A stretch of DNA of 64,000 nucleotides from Solirubrobacteraceae bacterium. Lineage in GTDB: Bacteria > Actinomycetota > Thermoleophilia > Solirubrobacterales > Solirubrobacteraceae. Of this stretch, positions 45,443-56,300 are shown piece after piece; within the stretch, counting starts at the first letter, position 1; each line of letters begins with the position of its first letter. The position numbers and the translations under genes are program-made. The notes under the pieces were generated by a model. It was given only the letters and a program-made list of their open reading frames with translations, ran no database searches and was not told the origin of the DNA. Where the stretch lies: contig JAUJOF010000001.1 in NCBI GenBank assembly GCA_030447785.1, positions 366,807 through 430,806 on the forward strand, read 5' to 3'.

Positions 45443-45479
45443 CGCCGCTTTCGGTCACGACGGCGTCCCCGCCCCGCCG

Positions 45480-45485
45480 TAGACT
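45480..45485 (+). promoter_or_regulatory. -10-like TAGACT for prs
   Basis: 10 nt before the ATG at 45496. Confidence 0.45.
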
Positions 45486-45495
45486 CGACTCCGCG

Positions 45496-46510
<1,015 letters not shown>

Positions 46511-46564
46511 CCTTCGGCCCGTGAACGCTGGGCGGATGGGGGTCGCGACAGTCCGCGCGACAGT

Positions 46565-46740
46565 TCAGCCGGTGCCGGCGCTGAGGTAGGCGTCGAGGGG
46601 TCGGCCGCGTCGGTACGTTGCCGGGCACGAGGTGGCTTTAGTGGTCGAGGGTGAACGCCACGGTGGCGTGGCCCATGTAGGTGCTGAGGGCCTTCGCGTT
46701 GAAGCTCGCGGCGATCGCGAGGCTGGCGAAGGGTTGTCGC
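46565..46740 (-). pseudogene. Tyrosine recombinase (phage integrase) C-terminal remnant
   Basis: The minus strand reads NAKALSTYMGHATVAFTLDH-stop-SHLVPG, then LDAYLSAGTG and a stop at 46565. This is the catalytic end of a phage-type integrase: the GH.. histidine survives, but the nucleophilic tyrosine codon is TAA, and a frameshift follows. The upstream part of the gene is missing. Its orientation toward the nearby repeat is typical for an integrase beside its att site. Confidence 0.72.
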
Positions 46741-46821
46741 TCACAGGCTGCCTTCGCGCTACTTCTTCGACGGGCGAGCGGGTAAGTGGGAACGCGCCCG
46801 GCCACTACCTAAGGATCACCC

Positions 46822-46893
46822 GTGAACACACGCACCATCTCGATCATCGCGCTCGTCCTGGTCGTCATCGTCCTCATCATCCTGCTGACCTGA
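46822..46893 (+). CDS. Candidate 23-aa hydrophobic peptide
   Basis: Too short for the ORF track. GTG at 46822 is preceded by TAAGGAT at good ribosome-site spacing; the product is NTRTI followed by an unbroken run of Ile, Leu and Val to the stop (one membrane helix). It lies inside the att-flanked segment. No homology search was possible. Confidence 0.45.
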   Translation: MNTRTISIIALVLVVIVLIILLT

Positions 46894-47153
46894 TCGCGGC
46901 CCGGGATCCACGCAACCCAAGCCCATCCCGCGTCGATCCGGGTCGCAGGCGCGACGGCTGCGAGCAACCCCCGTGCCGCCTGCACAGGGTGGTTGCCCCA
47001 ATGCAGGGCGGGGTGTCCCGTGGCACCCAAGAAACGAGATGGCCCCCGGGTGCGCGACAGTCGACCCCTGAACCCAGCGGTCGTGAGCGGTCGCCGGGCG
47101 GTCGAATCCCAGCGTGCCATCGGTACTCTGCCCGCCGTGCCGCGCCCTTCGAG

Positions 47154-47170
47154 GAACCAGCTGTTCTGAC
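47154..47170 (+). repeat. att-like direct repeat, copy 2
   Basis: Second exact copy of the 17-bp prs 3' end, 642 bp after copy 1; again preceded by CGAG. Confidence 0.6.
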
Positions 47171-48351
47171 GTGACCGACCCGCGGAGCGGTCTTCGAGCA
47201 GACGAGGAACGGGGCGGGGAGGTCGCAAGGCCGCGCGGAGCGCGGCGGGCGTCGTTTCTCCTCGTGGTGGGCGCCACCGCGGACGCGGGGGAGGGGGAGG
47301 TCGCGGCGGTGATCCCCGGGGCAGAGGTGGTCGAGCTCGTCCCGCCGGCGACTCCGCTCCGCTGGTGGCCGCGCGCCACGCGGGGGAGGAGATCGACCCC
47401 GCCGCGCTGGTGGCCAGGGCGCAGAACGCGGCGAGCGCCGGAGATGGGCAGGACACCGATCCCCAGCGCCCGTGGGAGGACGATGAGCTCTTGGTGGCCG
47501 CTGTCGCCCACGGCGGCCTGCTCGCGCCGTTGACGCTCCGCTACGCCACGCGCGACCTCGCCTCGGAGCTGCAGGCCGCGGTCGTCGTCGCCGCGCCGGC
47601 CCGCGCGGGCGCGCTGAACGCCGCCCGCCTCACCGTGGAGGCCGCCCGCGGGGGCGGGCTGGCGGTCGCGGCGCTCGTCCTCACCGGCTGGCCCGACCCG
47701 CCGTCGCGCGTGCAGCTCGACGAGCGCGTGCTCCTGCACGAGCTCACCGACCTACCGGTCCTCACCCTCACCCCGGGGGCGCCCCCGCCGGACTGGGACG
47801 TCGCCGACTGGGCCACGGCCGACGCGGGCGCCCCGCCCGCGGGCGCCCGCGTGACGCTCGAGCCCTACATCGCCTGGGAGGGTGAGGCGCCCGGGGACCC
47901 TCGCCACGCCCCCCGCCCGCGGCTGATGGACACGCTGGAGGAGGTGGTGGCCACCGAAGGCCCGGTCCTGGCCGCTCGCGCCTACGCGGTGGTCAACCGC
48001 GCCGCCGGCGGCAGGAAGCTGACCTCGGTGGCCCGCGCCCCGCTGTCCAGCGCGATGTACTGGCTGGCCAAGGAGCGGCGCATCGCGCTGACCGCCAAGG
48101 ACGAGATCCCCTGGCAGGACGACGACGTGGCCCGCGCGCTCGACGCGCCCGCCGTACGCGTGCGCGAACTGGGTCCCCGCGAGCTGATCGAGGTCCCCCT
48201 CGACGAGGTGGCCGAGCTCATGCGCCGCCTGCGTCCCGCCCATGGCGAGGACCCGGCCGCCCTCAAGCGCGCCGTCCTGGGCGCCTACGGCCTGCGCCGG
48301 CTCACCGCGCGCGCCGACGCCTACCTGGAGACCGCCCTCGCCCTGCTCTGA
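47171..48351 (+). CDS. BioD-like (dethiobiotin synthetase-like) protein, P-loop degenerate, one frameshift
   Basis: About 393 aa if one base is added near 47358. The BioD-like middle (AVAHGGLLAPLTLRYATRDLASELQAAVVVAA ... VAALVLTGWP) is clear. The N-terminal ATP loop expected as GTDTGVGKT reads VGATADAGEGE, with no GKT. A C-terminal 170-residue region (MDTLEEVVATEGPVLAARAYAVVNRAAGG onward) is winged-helix-like and unassigned. Start GTG 47171 touches the att-like repeat, so the original start may have been altered by insertion. Confidence 0.6.
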
Positions 48352-48367
48352 TCGTTCGGGGGAAGCC

Positions 48368-48682
48368 TCACCCCCCGCCACGCAGCACGAACCCGCGCTC
48401 GGCCAGCGCCTCGAGGTCGTCCTCGAAGGCGGCGAAGTCGCGCGCCAGCAGGTGGTCGACGGGCACGCCGGTAGGGCCGCGCCGGCGCAGCCAGCGCCGC
48501 AGCACCGCGTCGCCCACCCGCTCGGCCGCCTCCTCGGTCAGCGTCAGCAGGATGCGCAGCTGCGGGCGGTGGTCGAGCTCCCCGGTGATGATCTCCAGCG
48601 GGTCGGCGTCCAGGACCGCGCACAGCTCCTCGTCGCTGAGCCCCAGGCGCTGCATGAGCCAGACCGCCGGGGAGTCCATCAC
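48368..48682 (-). CDS. Hypothetical protein, possibly MbcA/ParS-like
   Basis: 104 aa. An N-terminal helix pair (LGLSDEELCAVLDADPLEIITGELDHRPQLRILLTLTE) and C-terminal AVLRRWLRRRGPTGVPVDHLLARDFAAFEDDLEAL loosely recall DUF2384 antitoxins, in which a WL...P..L pattern follows an HTH. The ATG overlaps the DUF4235 stop (ATGA). No toxin gene is adjacent, so a stand-alone regulator is equally possible. Confidence 0.45.
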   Translation of the reverse strand: MMDSPAVWLMQRLGLSDEELCAVLDADPLEIITGELDHRPQLRILLTLTEEAAERVGDAVLRRWLRRRGPTGVPVDHLLARDFAAFEDDLEALAERGFVLRGGG

Positions 48683-48954
48683 TCAGGGTCGGGGTGCTCC
48701 TCGCCGGGCCACACGCCGGTCAGCCCGGCCCAAGCCGTGGCCAGGCCGCGGTTCACGAAGGCACGGGTGACCGCGAGGATCGCGCCCTGCATGGCGGTGG
48801 CGAACAGCAGCCGGGGCACGGTGGTGTTGCGCGTGGTGGCCTCGGGCGGCTCCTCGTCAGAGATGACGCCCCAGATCTTGTTGAAGATCTGGCGGGCCGC
48901 GATGCCCGAGAGCAGGCCGATGACGATGCCGAAGGGCTTGAAGATGACGCTCAT
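48679..48954 (-). CDS. DUF4235 membrane protein
   Basis: 91 aa. IFKPFGIVIGLLSGIAARQIFNKIW ... EPPEATTRNTTVPRLLFATAMQGAILAVTRAFVNRGLA is the family pattern, with two hydrophobic helices. Widespread in Actinobacteria, function unknown. The long minus ORF 48679-50802 is a shadow of the GH2 gene upstream of 48954. Confidence 0.85.
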   Translation of the reverse strand: MSVIFKPFGIVIGLLSGIAARQIFNKIWGVISDEEPPEATTRNTTVPRLLFATAMQGAILAVTRAFVNRGLATAWAGLTGVWPGEEHPDPE

Positions 48955-49001
48955 CGGACTCCTGTCCCTACCCATCCGGCGCCTGGATCCGAACGCTCGT
49001 C

Positions 49002-49007
49002 TACCCT
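49002..49007 (+). promoter_or_regulatory. -10-like TACCCT for the GH2 gene
   Basis: 10 nt before the ATG at 49018. Confidence 0.5.
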
Positions 49008-49017
49008 TCCGCGCGCC

Positions 49018-50901
49018 ATGACGCGCCCACCCTTCCTGCTCGTCCTCGTGATCGTCCTCGCCGCCCTGGTGGCCGCCCCGGCGGCTCAGGCCCAGACGGC
49101 CGAGCGGCCCGACCGCCAAGCGCTCTACCACAACGGCCCGAACACCCGCTACATGCTCGACGGCGAGTGGCTGTTCCGCCTCGACGAGGCCGGCGTGGGG
49201 CTCGACCAGCGCTTCTTCGACGGCACCTCGCGAGCGGGCTGGACACCCACCACGGTGCCCAACGCCTGGAACGCCACCGACCAGTCCACCGCCTCCATGA
49301 CCGGCACCGTGGGCTGGTATCGCAAGGACTTCCGCCTGCCCTCCGGGGCAAAGCGCTTCGACTGGGTGGTGCGCTTCGAGTCGGTCAACTACCGCACGCG
49401 TGTGTGGCTCAACGGCGAGGAGATCGGCTCCAACACCGGCGCCTACCTGCCCTTCGAGCTGCGCCTGCGCGACGACGACCTCAGGCGCGGGGGCACCAAC
49501 CGCCTGGTGGTGCGCATCGATAACCGCCGGCTGCCCACCGACTTCCCGCCCTCGGGGCAGCTCGAGGACGGCACCCCGGCCGGCGGGTGGTGGAACTACG
49601 GGGGGATTCTGCGCGAGGTCTACCTGCGCCGCGTGGACCACGTCGATGTCTCCAGCGTCCGGGTGCGCCCCAAGCTGCGCTCGAACGGCGACGCCGACGT
49701 GCAGATGCGCGTGGTGGTGCGCAACCACGACTCGTCGACCCGCGACGTGGGCGTCCGCGGCTTCTTCGCCGGGCGCAGCCTCTCGCTGGGCAGCGCACGG
49801 ATCGGGACGCGCTCGTTGCGCTCCTTCACGCGCACCCTGCGCGTGCGCGACCCGAAGCTGTGGTCGCCCACCGACCCCAACCTCTACAACGCCACCTTTC
49901 GCGTCAGCACGCTGGGGGCCGAGCGCGTGCGCTGGCAGATGCGCACCGGCATCCGTGAGATCGAGGTCGACCGCGGGCGCCTGCTGCTCAACGGCAAGCG
50001 GGTGGACTTCCGCGGAGTCGGACTGCACGAGGACGACCTCCAGAAGGGCTTTGCCATCGACAACGTCGACCGGCGGGAGATCGTGCGCAACGTGCAGGAG
50101 CTGGGGGCGACCCTGATGCGCGCCCACTATCCGCTGCACCCCTACCTGCACGAGCTGGCCGACCGCAAGGGGGTCATGGTGTGGTCGGAGATCCCCGTCT
50201 ACCACATCAAGACCGAGTACCTCAGGCAGGCCAAGGTGCGCCGCCTGGCCGCCCAGGAGCTGGAGAAGAACATCCGCGAGAACATCAACCACCCCTCCAT
50301 CGTGGCGTGGTCGGTGGGTAACGAGCTGTCCTCGCGCCCCGGCCCGGAGCAGGGCGAGTACCTGCGTCGCGCGGCCACCAGCGCCCGGCGGATGGACCCC
50401 ACCCGGCCGGTGGGCTACGCCTTCGCCGCCTACCCGTCGGCGGGCTGCCAGGAGGAGTACGCCCCGCTGGACATCATCGGCATCAACGACTACTTCGGCT
50501 GGTATCCCGGGCCCAACGGCCAGATCGCCGACCGCGAGCTGCTCAGCGAGTACCTCGACCAGGCCCGCGCCTGTTACCCCGACAAGGCCATCGCCATCAC
50601 CGAGTTCGGCGCGGAGGCCAACCGCAGCGGGCCGGTGGAGGAGCGGGGGACCTTCGAGTTCCAGCAGGACTTCATCAACTACCACCTGGGCGTCTTCGCC
50701 ACGAAGCCGTGGTTGAGCGGCGCCACCTACTGGGCGATGCAGGAGTTCCGCGTGCGCCCCAACTGGGAGGGCGGCAACCCGCGCCCCAACCCACCCATCC
50801 ACGAGAAGGGCGTGCTGCGCTTCGACGGCACACGCAAGCCGGCCTGGTCCGACCTGCAGCGCTCCTTCTCGGCCACCCAGCAGTTCGGCCTCCCGCGCTA
50901 G
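49018..50901 (+). CDS. Secreted glycoside hydrolase family 2 (beta-glucuronidase-like)
   Basis: 627 aa. A Sec signal (about 1-26, ending AAQA) is followed by the GH2 sugar-binding jelly roll, an immunoglobulin-like domain, and a barrel with acid/base Glu436 in SVGNELS and nucleophile Glu529 in ITEFGAEA. Sequence order resembles beta-glucuronidase/galactosidase. No transporter, regulator or other polysaccharide gene is nearby, so this single enzyme may release sugar from extracellular glycans or plant glucuronides. Confidence 0.9.
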   Translation: MTRPPFLLVLVIVLAALVAAPAAQAQTAERPDRQALYHNGPNTRYMLDGEWLFRLDEAGVGLDQRFFDGTSRAGWTPTTVPNAWNATDQSTASMTGTVGWYRKDFRLPSGAKRFDWVVRFESVNYRTRVWLNGEEIGSNTGAYLPFELRLRDDDLRRGGTNRLVVRIDNRRLPTDFPPSGQLEDGTPAGGWWNYGGILREVYLRRVDHVDVSSVRVRPKLRSNGDADVQMRVVVRNHDSSTRDVGVRGFFAGRSLSLGSARIGTRSLRSFTRTLRVRDPKLWSPTDPNLYNATFRVSTLGAERVRWQMRTGIREIEVDRGRLLLNGKRVDFRGVGLHEDDLQKGFAIDNVDRREIVRNVQELGATLMRAHYPLHPYLHELADRKGVMVWSEIPVYHIKTEYLRQAKVRRLAAQELEKNIRENINHPSIVAWSVGNELSSRPGPEQGEYLRRAATSARRMDPTRPVGYAFAAYPSAGCQEEYAPLDIIGINDYFGWYPGPNGQIADRELLSEYLDQARACYPDKAIAITEFGAEANRSGPVEERGTFEFQQDFINYHLGVFATKPWLSGATYWAMQEFRVRPNWEGGNPRPNPPIHEKGVLRFDGTRKPAWSDLQRSFSATQQFGLPR

Positions 50902-50904
50902 CTA

Positions 50905-50992
50905 CGGGTGCCGGAGGCGGCCAGCGGGTGGCGGAGCGGCCAGATGGCCGCGGAGCCGGGTCCCGCGCGAGGTCACCGCCGGAGGCGGGCCC
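50905..50992. repeat. GGTGCCGGAGGCGGCC hairpin-rich element, copy 1
   Basis: GGGTGCCGGAGGCGGCC begins this spacer and GCCGGAGGCGGGCCCCC ends it. The same flanking words bracket a shorter hairpin at 60713-60760. Between GH2 and bL25, with no gene. Confidence 0.5.
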
Positions 50993-51051
50993 CCAGGTCG
51001 CGATAGCGACACATCCTCCCGCGCGCCGGGCCGCGCGCCGCGGCCCTTCGC

Positions 51052-51057
51052 TACCCT
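51052..51057 (+). promoter_or_regulatory. -10-like TACCCT for rplY-pth
   Basis: 12 nt before the ATG at 51070. Confidence 0.45.
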
Positions 51058-51069
51058 CCCCCGTCGGCC

Positions 51070-51774
51070 ATGGCCTCCCGGACCGCCACCAAGCTCGAGC
51101 TGCAGCTGCGCGACCCCTCCGGGGGCTCGCGCGCGGCCCGCCGCCTGCGCCGCACCGGCGCGGTGCCCGGCGTGCTCTACGGCGACGCGCGCGAGCCGGT
51201 CTCCTTCCAGGTCGACGCCCGCGTGCTGCGCCACGCCCTGGCCGCCCGCGGCGCGGTGCTCGAGCTGGCCCTCGACGGCGCGACCCAGCCCGCCGTGCTC
51301 AAGGATGCCCAGATCGATCCGGTGCGCGGCGGCACGCTGCACGTCGACTTCCTGCGCGTGCGCCTGGACGAGACGATCCAGGCCACCGTCTTCCTGGAGC
51401 TGACCGGCGCGGACCAGGCCCCGGGGGTCATCGAGGGCGGGGTGCTCGACCAGGTGACCCACGAGCTGAACGTCGAGGCGCTGCCCGGCGACCTGCCCGA
51501 GTCGGTCTCCCACGACGTCTCGGGCCTGCAGATCAACGAGACCGTCACCCTCCAAGCCGTCCGCGCCCCCTCGGGCGTCACCCTCCTCGACGACCTCGAG
51601 GAGACGGTGGTCGCCAGCCTCACGCCGCCCAACGTCGATGCGGACGCCGAGGAGGAGGAGATCGAGGCCGAGACGGAGGTCGTCGGCGAGGTCGGTGAGG
51701 GTGCCGGCGAGCTCGAGGGCTCCGAGGCGGACGCGGGGGCGGGCGACGTCCCCACCGATCGCTCCGGCGAGTAG
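51070..51774 (+). CDS. rplY: 50S ribosomal protein bL25, TL5/CTC long form
   Basis: 234 aa. L25 domain (LELQLRDPSGGSRAARRLRRTGAVPGVLYG), then the CTC C-terminal domain (FLRVRLDETIQATVFLELTG ... ALPGDLPESVSHDVSGL), then an acidic Glu/Ala-rich tail. It binds 5S rRNA. The gene pair with pth is very common. Confidence 0.93.
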   Translation: MASRTATKLELQLRDPSGGSRAARRLRRTGAVPGVLYGDAREPVSFQVDARVLRHALAARGAVLELALDGATQPAVLKDAQIDPVRGGTLHVDFLRVRLDETIQATVFLELTGADQAPGVIEGGVLDQVTHELNVEALPGDLPESVSHDVSGLQINETVTLQAVRAPSGVTLLDDLEETVVASLTPPNVDADAEEEEIEAETEVVGEVGEGAGELEGSEADAGAGDVPTDRSGE

Positions 51775-51785
51775 GCCGAGCAGGC

Positions 51786-52376
51786 GTGCGCCTGCGCCGC
51801 GGCGGCGGGGCGAAGGCCCCCGCCCCGGTCGACTGGCTGGTCGTGGGCCTGGGCAACCCCGGGCCGCGCTACGCGGGCACGCGCCACAACGTCGGCTTCC
51901 TGGTCGCCGACGCCTTGGCTGCGCGCTGGGAGCTGCCCCGCCCGCGCAAGGCCTTCCAGGGGCTGGTGGCCGATGGGCGCACGGGGCCGGGCGGGCCGCG
52001 CGTCGCGGTCCTGTGGCCCCAGACCTACATGAACGAGGCCGGGCGCTCTGCGGGCCCGGCGCGCGGCGCGCTGCGGGTGCCCGCCCTCGAGCAGGTGCTC
52101 GTCCTCCACGACGAGATCGACCTGCCCTTCGGGGAGGTGCGCACCCGCGTCGGTGGCGGCCTGGCCGGGCACAACGGCCTCAAGTCGCTGCGCGCCGAAC
52201 TGGGCGACCCGGGCTTCGGGCGGGTGCGCATCGGCGTGGGGCGCCCAGACTCCACCGACCCGGAGATCGTGGCCGCCTACGTGTTGGGGCGCTTCAGCGA
52301 GCCCCGCGAGGAGGTAGCCGCGCTCGTGGAGCGGGCAGGCGACGCCGCCGAGCGTGTGGTGCTCGGCGGCGCCTGA
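51786..52376 (+). CDS. pth: Peptidyl-tRNA hydrolase
   Basis: 196 aa from GTG. WLVVGLGNPGPRYAGTRHNVGF carries the catalytic His region, PQTYMNEAGRSAG the substrate-binding Asn and LVLHDEIDLPFGEVRTRVGGGLAGHNGLKSL the Asp. It recycles tRNA from dropped-off peptidyl-tRNA. The stop is 5 bp from the convergent ferritin-like gene. Confidence 0.95.
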   Translation: MRLRRGGGAKAPAPVDWLVVGLGNPGPRYAGTRHNVGFLVADALAARWELPRPRKAFQGLVADGRTGPGGPRVAVLWPQTYMNEAGRSAGPARGALRVPALEQVLVLHDEIDLPFGEVRTRVGGGLAGHNGLKSLRAELGDPGFGRVRIGVGRPDSTDPEIVAAYVLGRFSEPREEVAALVERAGDAAERVVLGGA

Positions 52377-52381
52377 CCGGC

Positions 52382-53194
52382 CTACGAGGGGGCGCGGGTG
52401 TTGACGAAGCCCGGGTTGGGCGTGCGCTGCCTGACCGTGTCGAAGTCGTAGAAGCGACCCGGCTTCTCGCCCTCCGCGCCGAAGCCGAAGCCGGCGGCCT
52501 GCAACTGGGTCACCGCCCCGCGGATGTCGAAGAAGCCCCGCTGGCCGGTGGTCGGCAGGTCGGGGCGCTCCTCGCGTCCGGTGAAGCGGATGAAGGCCCG
52601 GTCGTTACCGGTGCCACCCAGCGACTGCAGCGCCAGCGCGCGGTGCACCGCCTCGGTGCCCATGAACTCCGCGGCGAAGCGCGCGAAGCGCGAGTTGGCG
52701 ATGCCGCCGGCACGCGCGAACACCGTGGTGCCCAGCAGGTAGGCGTTGATGAAGATCTGGTCTCCCACCGCGAGCGTGGTGAAGAACTCGTCGCGGCTGG
52801 AGAAGACGCGGTCGGGCACCCAGATGCGCTTCGTGGCCGGGCTTCCGCCGACGGCATCGGAGACCAGCACGTCGTAGTGGATGAGCTCCTCGCGCGAGGC
52901 GGCCTGGATGTTCCTTCTCTCCACGCCGCGGAACTGCACGCCGGGGGCCTCGAGGCCGACGGTGTTCACGATCGTGGCCAGCACCTCCGCGGTGGCCGCG
53001 ACGTTGAGGATGTTCTGCGGCGTGTTGGGCGTGTCGGAGCGGATCTGGGCGTCAGCCTGGTCGGTCCAGGCGAGCATGCCCATCGTGCCGAACGCCGCGG
53101 CGGCACCGGCGACGACCTGGCGACGCGTGGCCGCCGGCTTGTCGGCGTGAGCGCTGTCGATGGTCTCGTAGACGTGGTTGAGGACTTCGGACAC
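52382..53194 (-). CDS. Ferritin-like domain protein with Tat-type signal
   Basis: 270 aa. TRRQVVAGAAAAFGTMGMLAW near residues 23-43 looks like a twin-arginine signal. The rest resembles secreted ferritin-like (Rds/dessication-related) proteins: AATAEVLATIVNTV, REELIHYDVLV, GTEAVHRALA. GTG at 53194 is preferred because GGGAGG lies 5 nt upstream; TTG 53197 is the ORF-track start. Metal binding is not proven by clear E-x-x-H pairs. Confidence 0.75.
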   Translation of the reverse strand: MSEVLNHVYETIDSAHADKPAATRRQVVAGAAAAFGTMGMLAWTDQADAQIRSDTPNTPQNILNVAATAEVLATIVNTVGLEAPGVQFRGVERRNIQAASREELIHYDVLVSDAVGGSPATKRIWVPDRVFSSRDEFFTTLAVGDQIFINAYLLGTTVFARAGGIANSRFARFAAEFMGTEAVHRALALQSLGGTGNDRAFIRFTGREERPDLPTTGQRGFFDIRGAVTQLQAAGFGFGAEGEKPGRFYDFDTVRQRTPNPGFVNTRAPS

Positions 53195-53282
53195 CAATGC
53201 CTCCCTAGGTGGATTCGCCCGTCCGGGGACGGGTCTCTGGAGGGCTGGTGCGTATGTCTCCCGTCTCCCGGATCACTCGGCC

Positions 53283-53288
53283 TAGACT
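53283..53288 (+). promoter_or_regulatory. -10-like TAGACT for mfd
   Basis: 16 nt before the ATG at 53305; same hexamer as for prs. Confidence 0.4.
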
Positions 53289-53304
53289 CCGCCGCCGCCT
53301 CACC

Positions 53305-56300
53305 ATGTCGCTGCGCCCCCTCCTCGCCCATCTCGACGACACGCCCGACGGGGCCACGCTGGCCCGCGAGGGCGGGCGTGCCTTCGTCTCGGCCAGCCTG
53401 CGCCCCTACCTGATCGCGGCGCTGGTCGATGGCGTCGACTCACCCGCCTACGCCGGGCGCCCCGTGCTCGTGGTGGCCGGCGACGATCGTCAGGCACGGG
53501 ATCTCGCCGCGGACCTGCGCGCCTGGCTGGCGCCCCGGCCGGTGCGCTTCTACCCCAGCCGGGGGGTCGCCTACGAGTCTCACCTGGCGCCGCCTCCCCA
53601 CCTCGTCGGCCTGCGGGTCGCGGCGCTGGACGCGCTCATGCGCGACGAGCCCGAGGGCGAGGCGCCGGTGGTTGTGGTCTCCGCGGTGGCCCTCAGCGAG
53701 AAGGTGCCCGACCCGGAGCTGCGCCCGCGCTCGCTGGGCCTGGCCGTCGGCGATCTGGTCGACCTCGACGAGCTGGCCGGCGAGCTGGTGGCCGCCGGCT
53801 ACGAGCGCGTGGAGCAGGTCACCGATCGCGGCCAGTTCGCGGTGCGCGGAGGGATCGTCGACCTCTTCGGGGCCACCGAGGACCGCGCCATCCGCGCCGA
53901 GCTGTTCGACATCGAGGTCGAGTCGCTGCGCTGGTTCTCCACCTTCACCCAGCGCTCGCTGGGCGAGGCCAGTGAGGTGGAGATCGCTCCGGCGGCCGAG
54001 CTGGCACCCCAGTACCGGGAGCTCGCGGAGATCGCGGCCGGCGACGACGAGGAGCGTACCGACATCGCCGAGCTGCTGCCCGTCGACCGCTTTGGCTCCT
54101 TCCTGGACCTGGCCGGCGACGCCGCCGTGGTGCTGGCCTCCGAGGAGGACGTCGAGCCCGCCCTGCGCGACCACTGGCAGGACGTCTGCGCGGCCTTTCA
54201 CGACACCGACGCCCACCACCTCTACGTGCCCCCCGGGGAGGTCTCCCGGGCGCTGGACGCGCGCGCCGCGGTGCGCTTGAGCGCCATCGCCGCCGACCAG
54301 CCGCTCGAGTTCCGCGCCCAGGCGGCTGACACGGCGGCGCGCTCGCTCAAGGAGGCCGAACCCGAGCTGGAGAAGCTCGTGCGCTCGGGCTATCGCACCG
54401 TGGTCACCTGGCCGCGCAAGGGGGAGGGCGACCGCGCCGCCTACAACCTCGCGCGCGTCAAGGCCGAGTGGCTGGGCTCCGGCAATGGATCGGCGCCCGG
54501 CCCCGACCGCGTGCGCTTCGCCGCCGCCGCCCTGCGCGACGGCTTCGTGGCCGGCGGGCTGAAGCTCGCGGTCATCCCCGAGCACCGCCTGTTTCGCCGC
54601 CGGCGCGCCGAGCCGTCCGGGCCGGAGGTCGGTGGCCGCCGTCGCGGGGCGCTTCGCTCCTTCGCCGACCTGCGCACGGGCGACATCGTGGTACACGAGG
54701 ACCACGGCATCGCGCGCTTCGCGGGCTTCGACACGCGTACCGTGGCGGGCACCACACGCGACTACCTCCAGCTGCAGTTCCAGGGCGAGGACAAGGTCTA
54801 CATGCCCGTCGACCAGCTGGCCAAGATCAGCCGCTACGTCGGGGCGGGGGGCGCCCACCCGCCGTTGAGCAGGCTGGGCGGCAAGAGCTGGGAGACCATG
54901 AAGGCCCGCGCGCGGCGCGCGGCGCAGGAGCTGGCCGGCGAGCTGCTCAACCTCTACGCCGAGCGCAAACGGCGCGCCGGCACCGCCTTCGAGCCCGACG
55001 GCGACTGGCAGCGCGACTTCGAGGGGCGCTTTCCCTACACCGAGACGCCCGACCAGGCGGAGGCCATCGAGCTGGTCAAAGCCGACATGGAGACCCCCCG
55101 GCCCATGGACCGCCTGATCTGCGGCGACGTGGGCTACGGGAAGACGGAGGTCGCCCTGCGCGCGACCTTCAAGGCGGTGGCCGAGGGCAGGCAGGTGCTG
55201 ATGCTGGTGCCCACCACGATCCTGGCCCAGCAGCACTTCGGCACCTTCTCCGAGCGCCTGGCCGACTGGCCCATTCGCGTCGAGCACGTCAGCCGCTTCC
55301 GCTCGGTCGCCCAGCAGCGGGCGGCCGTGGAGGCCTTCGCCTCCGGGGCCGCCGACATCCTCGTGGGCACCCACCGCCTGCTCTCGCGCGACGTGCGCGC
55401 CAAGGAGCTGGGGTTGATCATCGTCGACGAGGAACAGCGCTTCGGGGTCAAGCAGAAGGAGCTGCTGCGCCAGCTCAAGCTCAAGGTGGACGTGATCTCC
55501 ATGAGTGCCACGCCGATCCCTCGCACCCTGCAGATGTCGCTGGCCGGCGTGCGTGACATCTCGGTCATCGAGACGCCGCCGGAGGGCCGCCGACCGGTCA
55601 AGACCTACGTGGGCGAGTACGACGAGGAGCTCGTCCGCCAGGCGCTCGAGCGCGAGCACCGCCGCGGGGGCCAGGCCTTCTTCCTGCACAACCGCGTGGA
55701 GACCATCGACGAGACGGCCGAGCGCCTGCGGGGGCTCCTCCCCGACCTGCGCTTCGAGGTGGCCCACGGCCAGCTCGACGAGCAGGAGCTCGAGGCGCGC
55801 ATGCTGGCCTTCCTGCGCGGCGAGGCCGACGTCCTGGTGGCCACGAGCATCATCGAGTCGGGCATCGACATCCCCTCGGCCAACACGCTGATCGTCGACA
55901 GCGCCGACCGCTTCGGCCTGGCCCAGCTCTACCAGATCCGCGGACGGGTGGGCCGCTCGCGTGACCGCGGCTACGCCTACCTGCTCTATCCCAGCGCCGC
56001 GACGCTCACCCCCGAGGCCGCCCAGCGCCTGAGTGCCTTGAGCGACTACACCGAGCTGGGCGCGGGCTTCAGGATCGCCATGCGCGACCTCGAGCTGCGC
56101 GGGGCGGGCTCGCTGCTGGGCGACGAGCAGTCCGGCCACGTGGCCGCGCTGGGCTTCGAGCTGTACCTGCAGATGCTCGACGAGGCCGTGCGTTCGCGCT
56201 CAGGGGAGGGCGAGGCCCAAGCCGACGCGCCCGAGCCCGTGCGCTTGGACGTCAACGTCGACGCCTACGTGCCCGCCGAGTACATCCCCTACGAGCAGGC

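Noticed and set aside
48679-50802. 707-aa minus ORF
   Set aside because: Shadow of the GH2 gene; only the terminal 91 residues (DUF4235) are real.
53440-56139. 899-aa minus ORF
   Set aside because: Antisense to mfd; His/Leu-rich noise.
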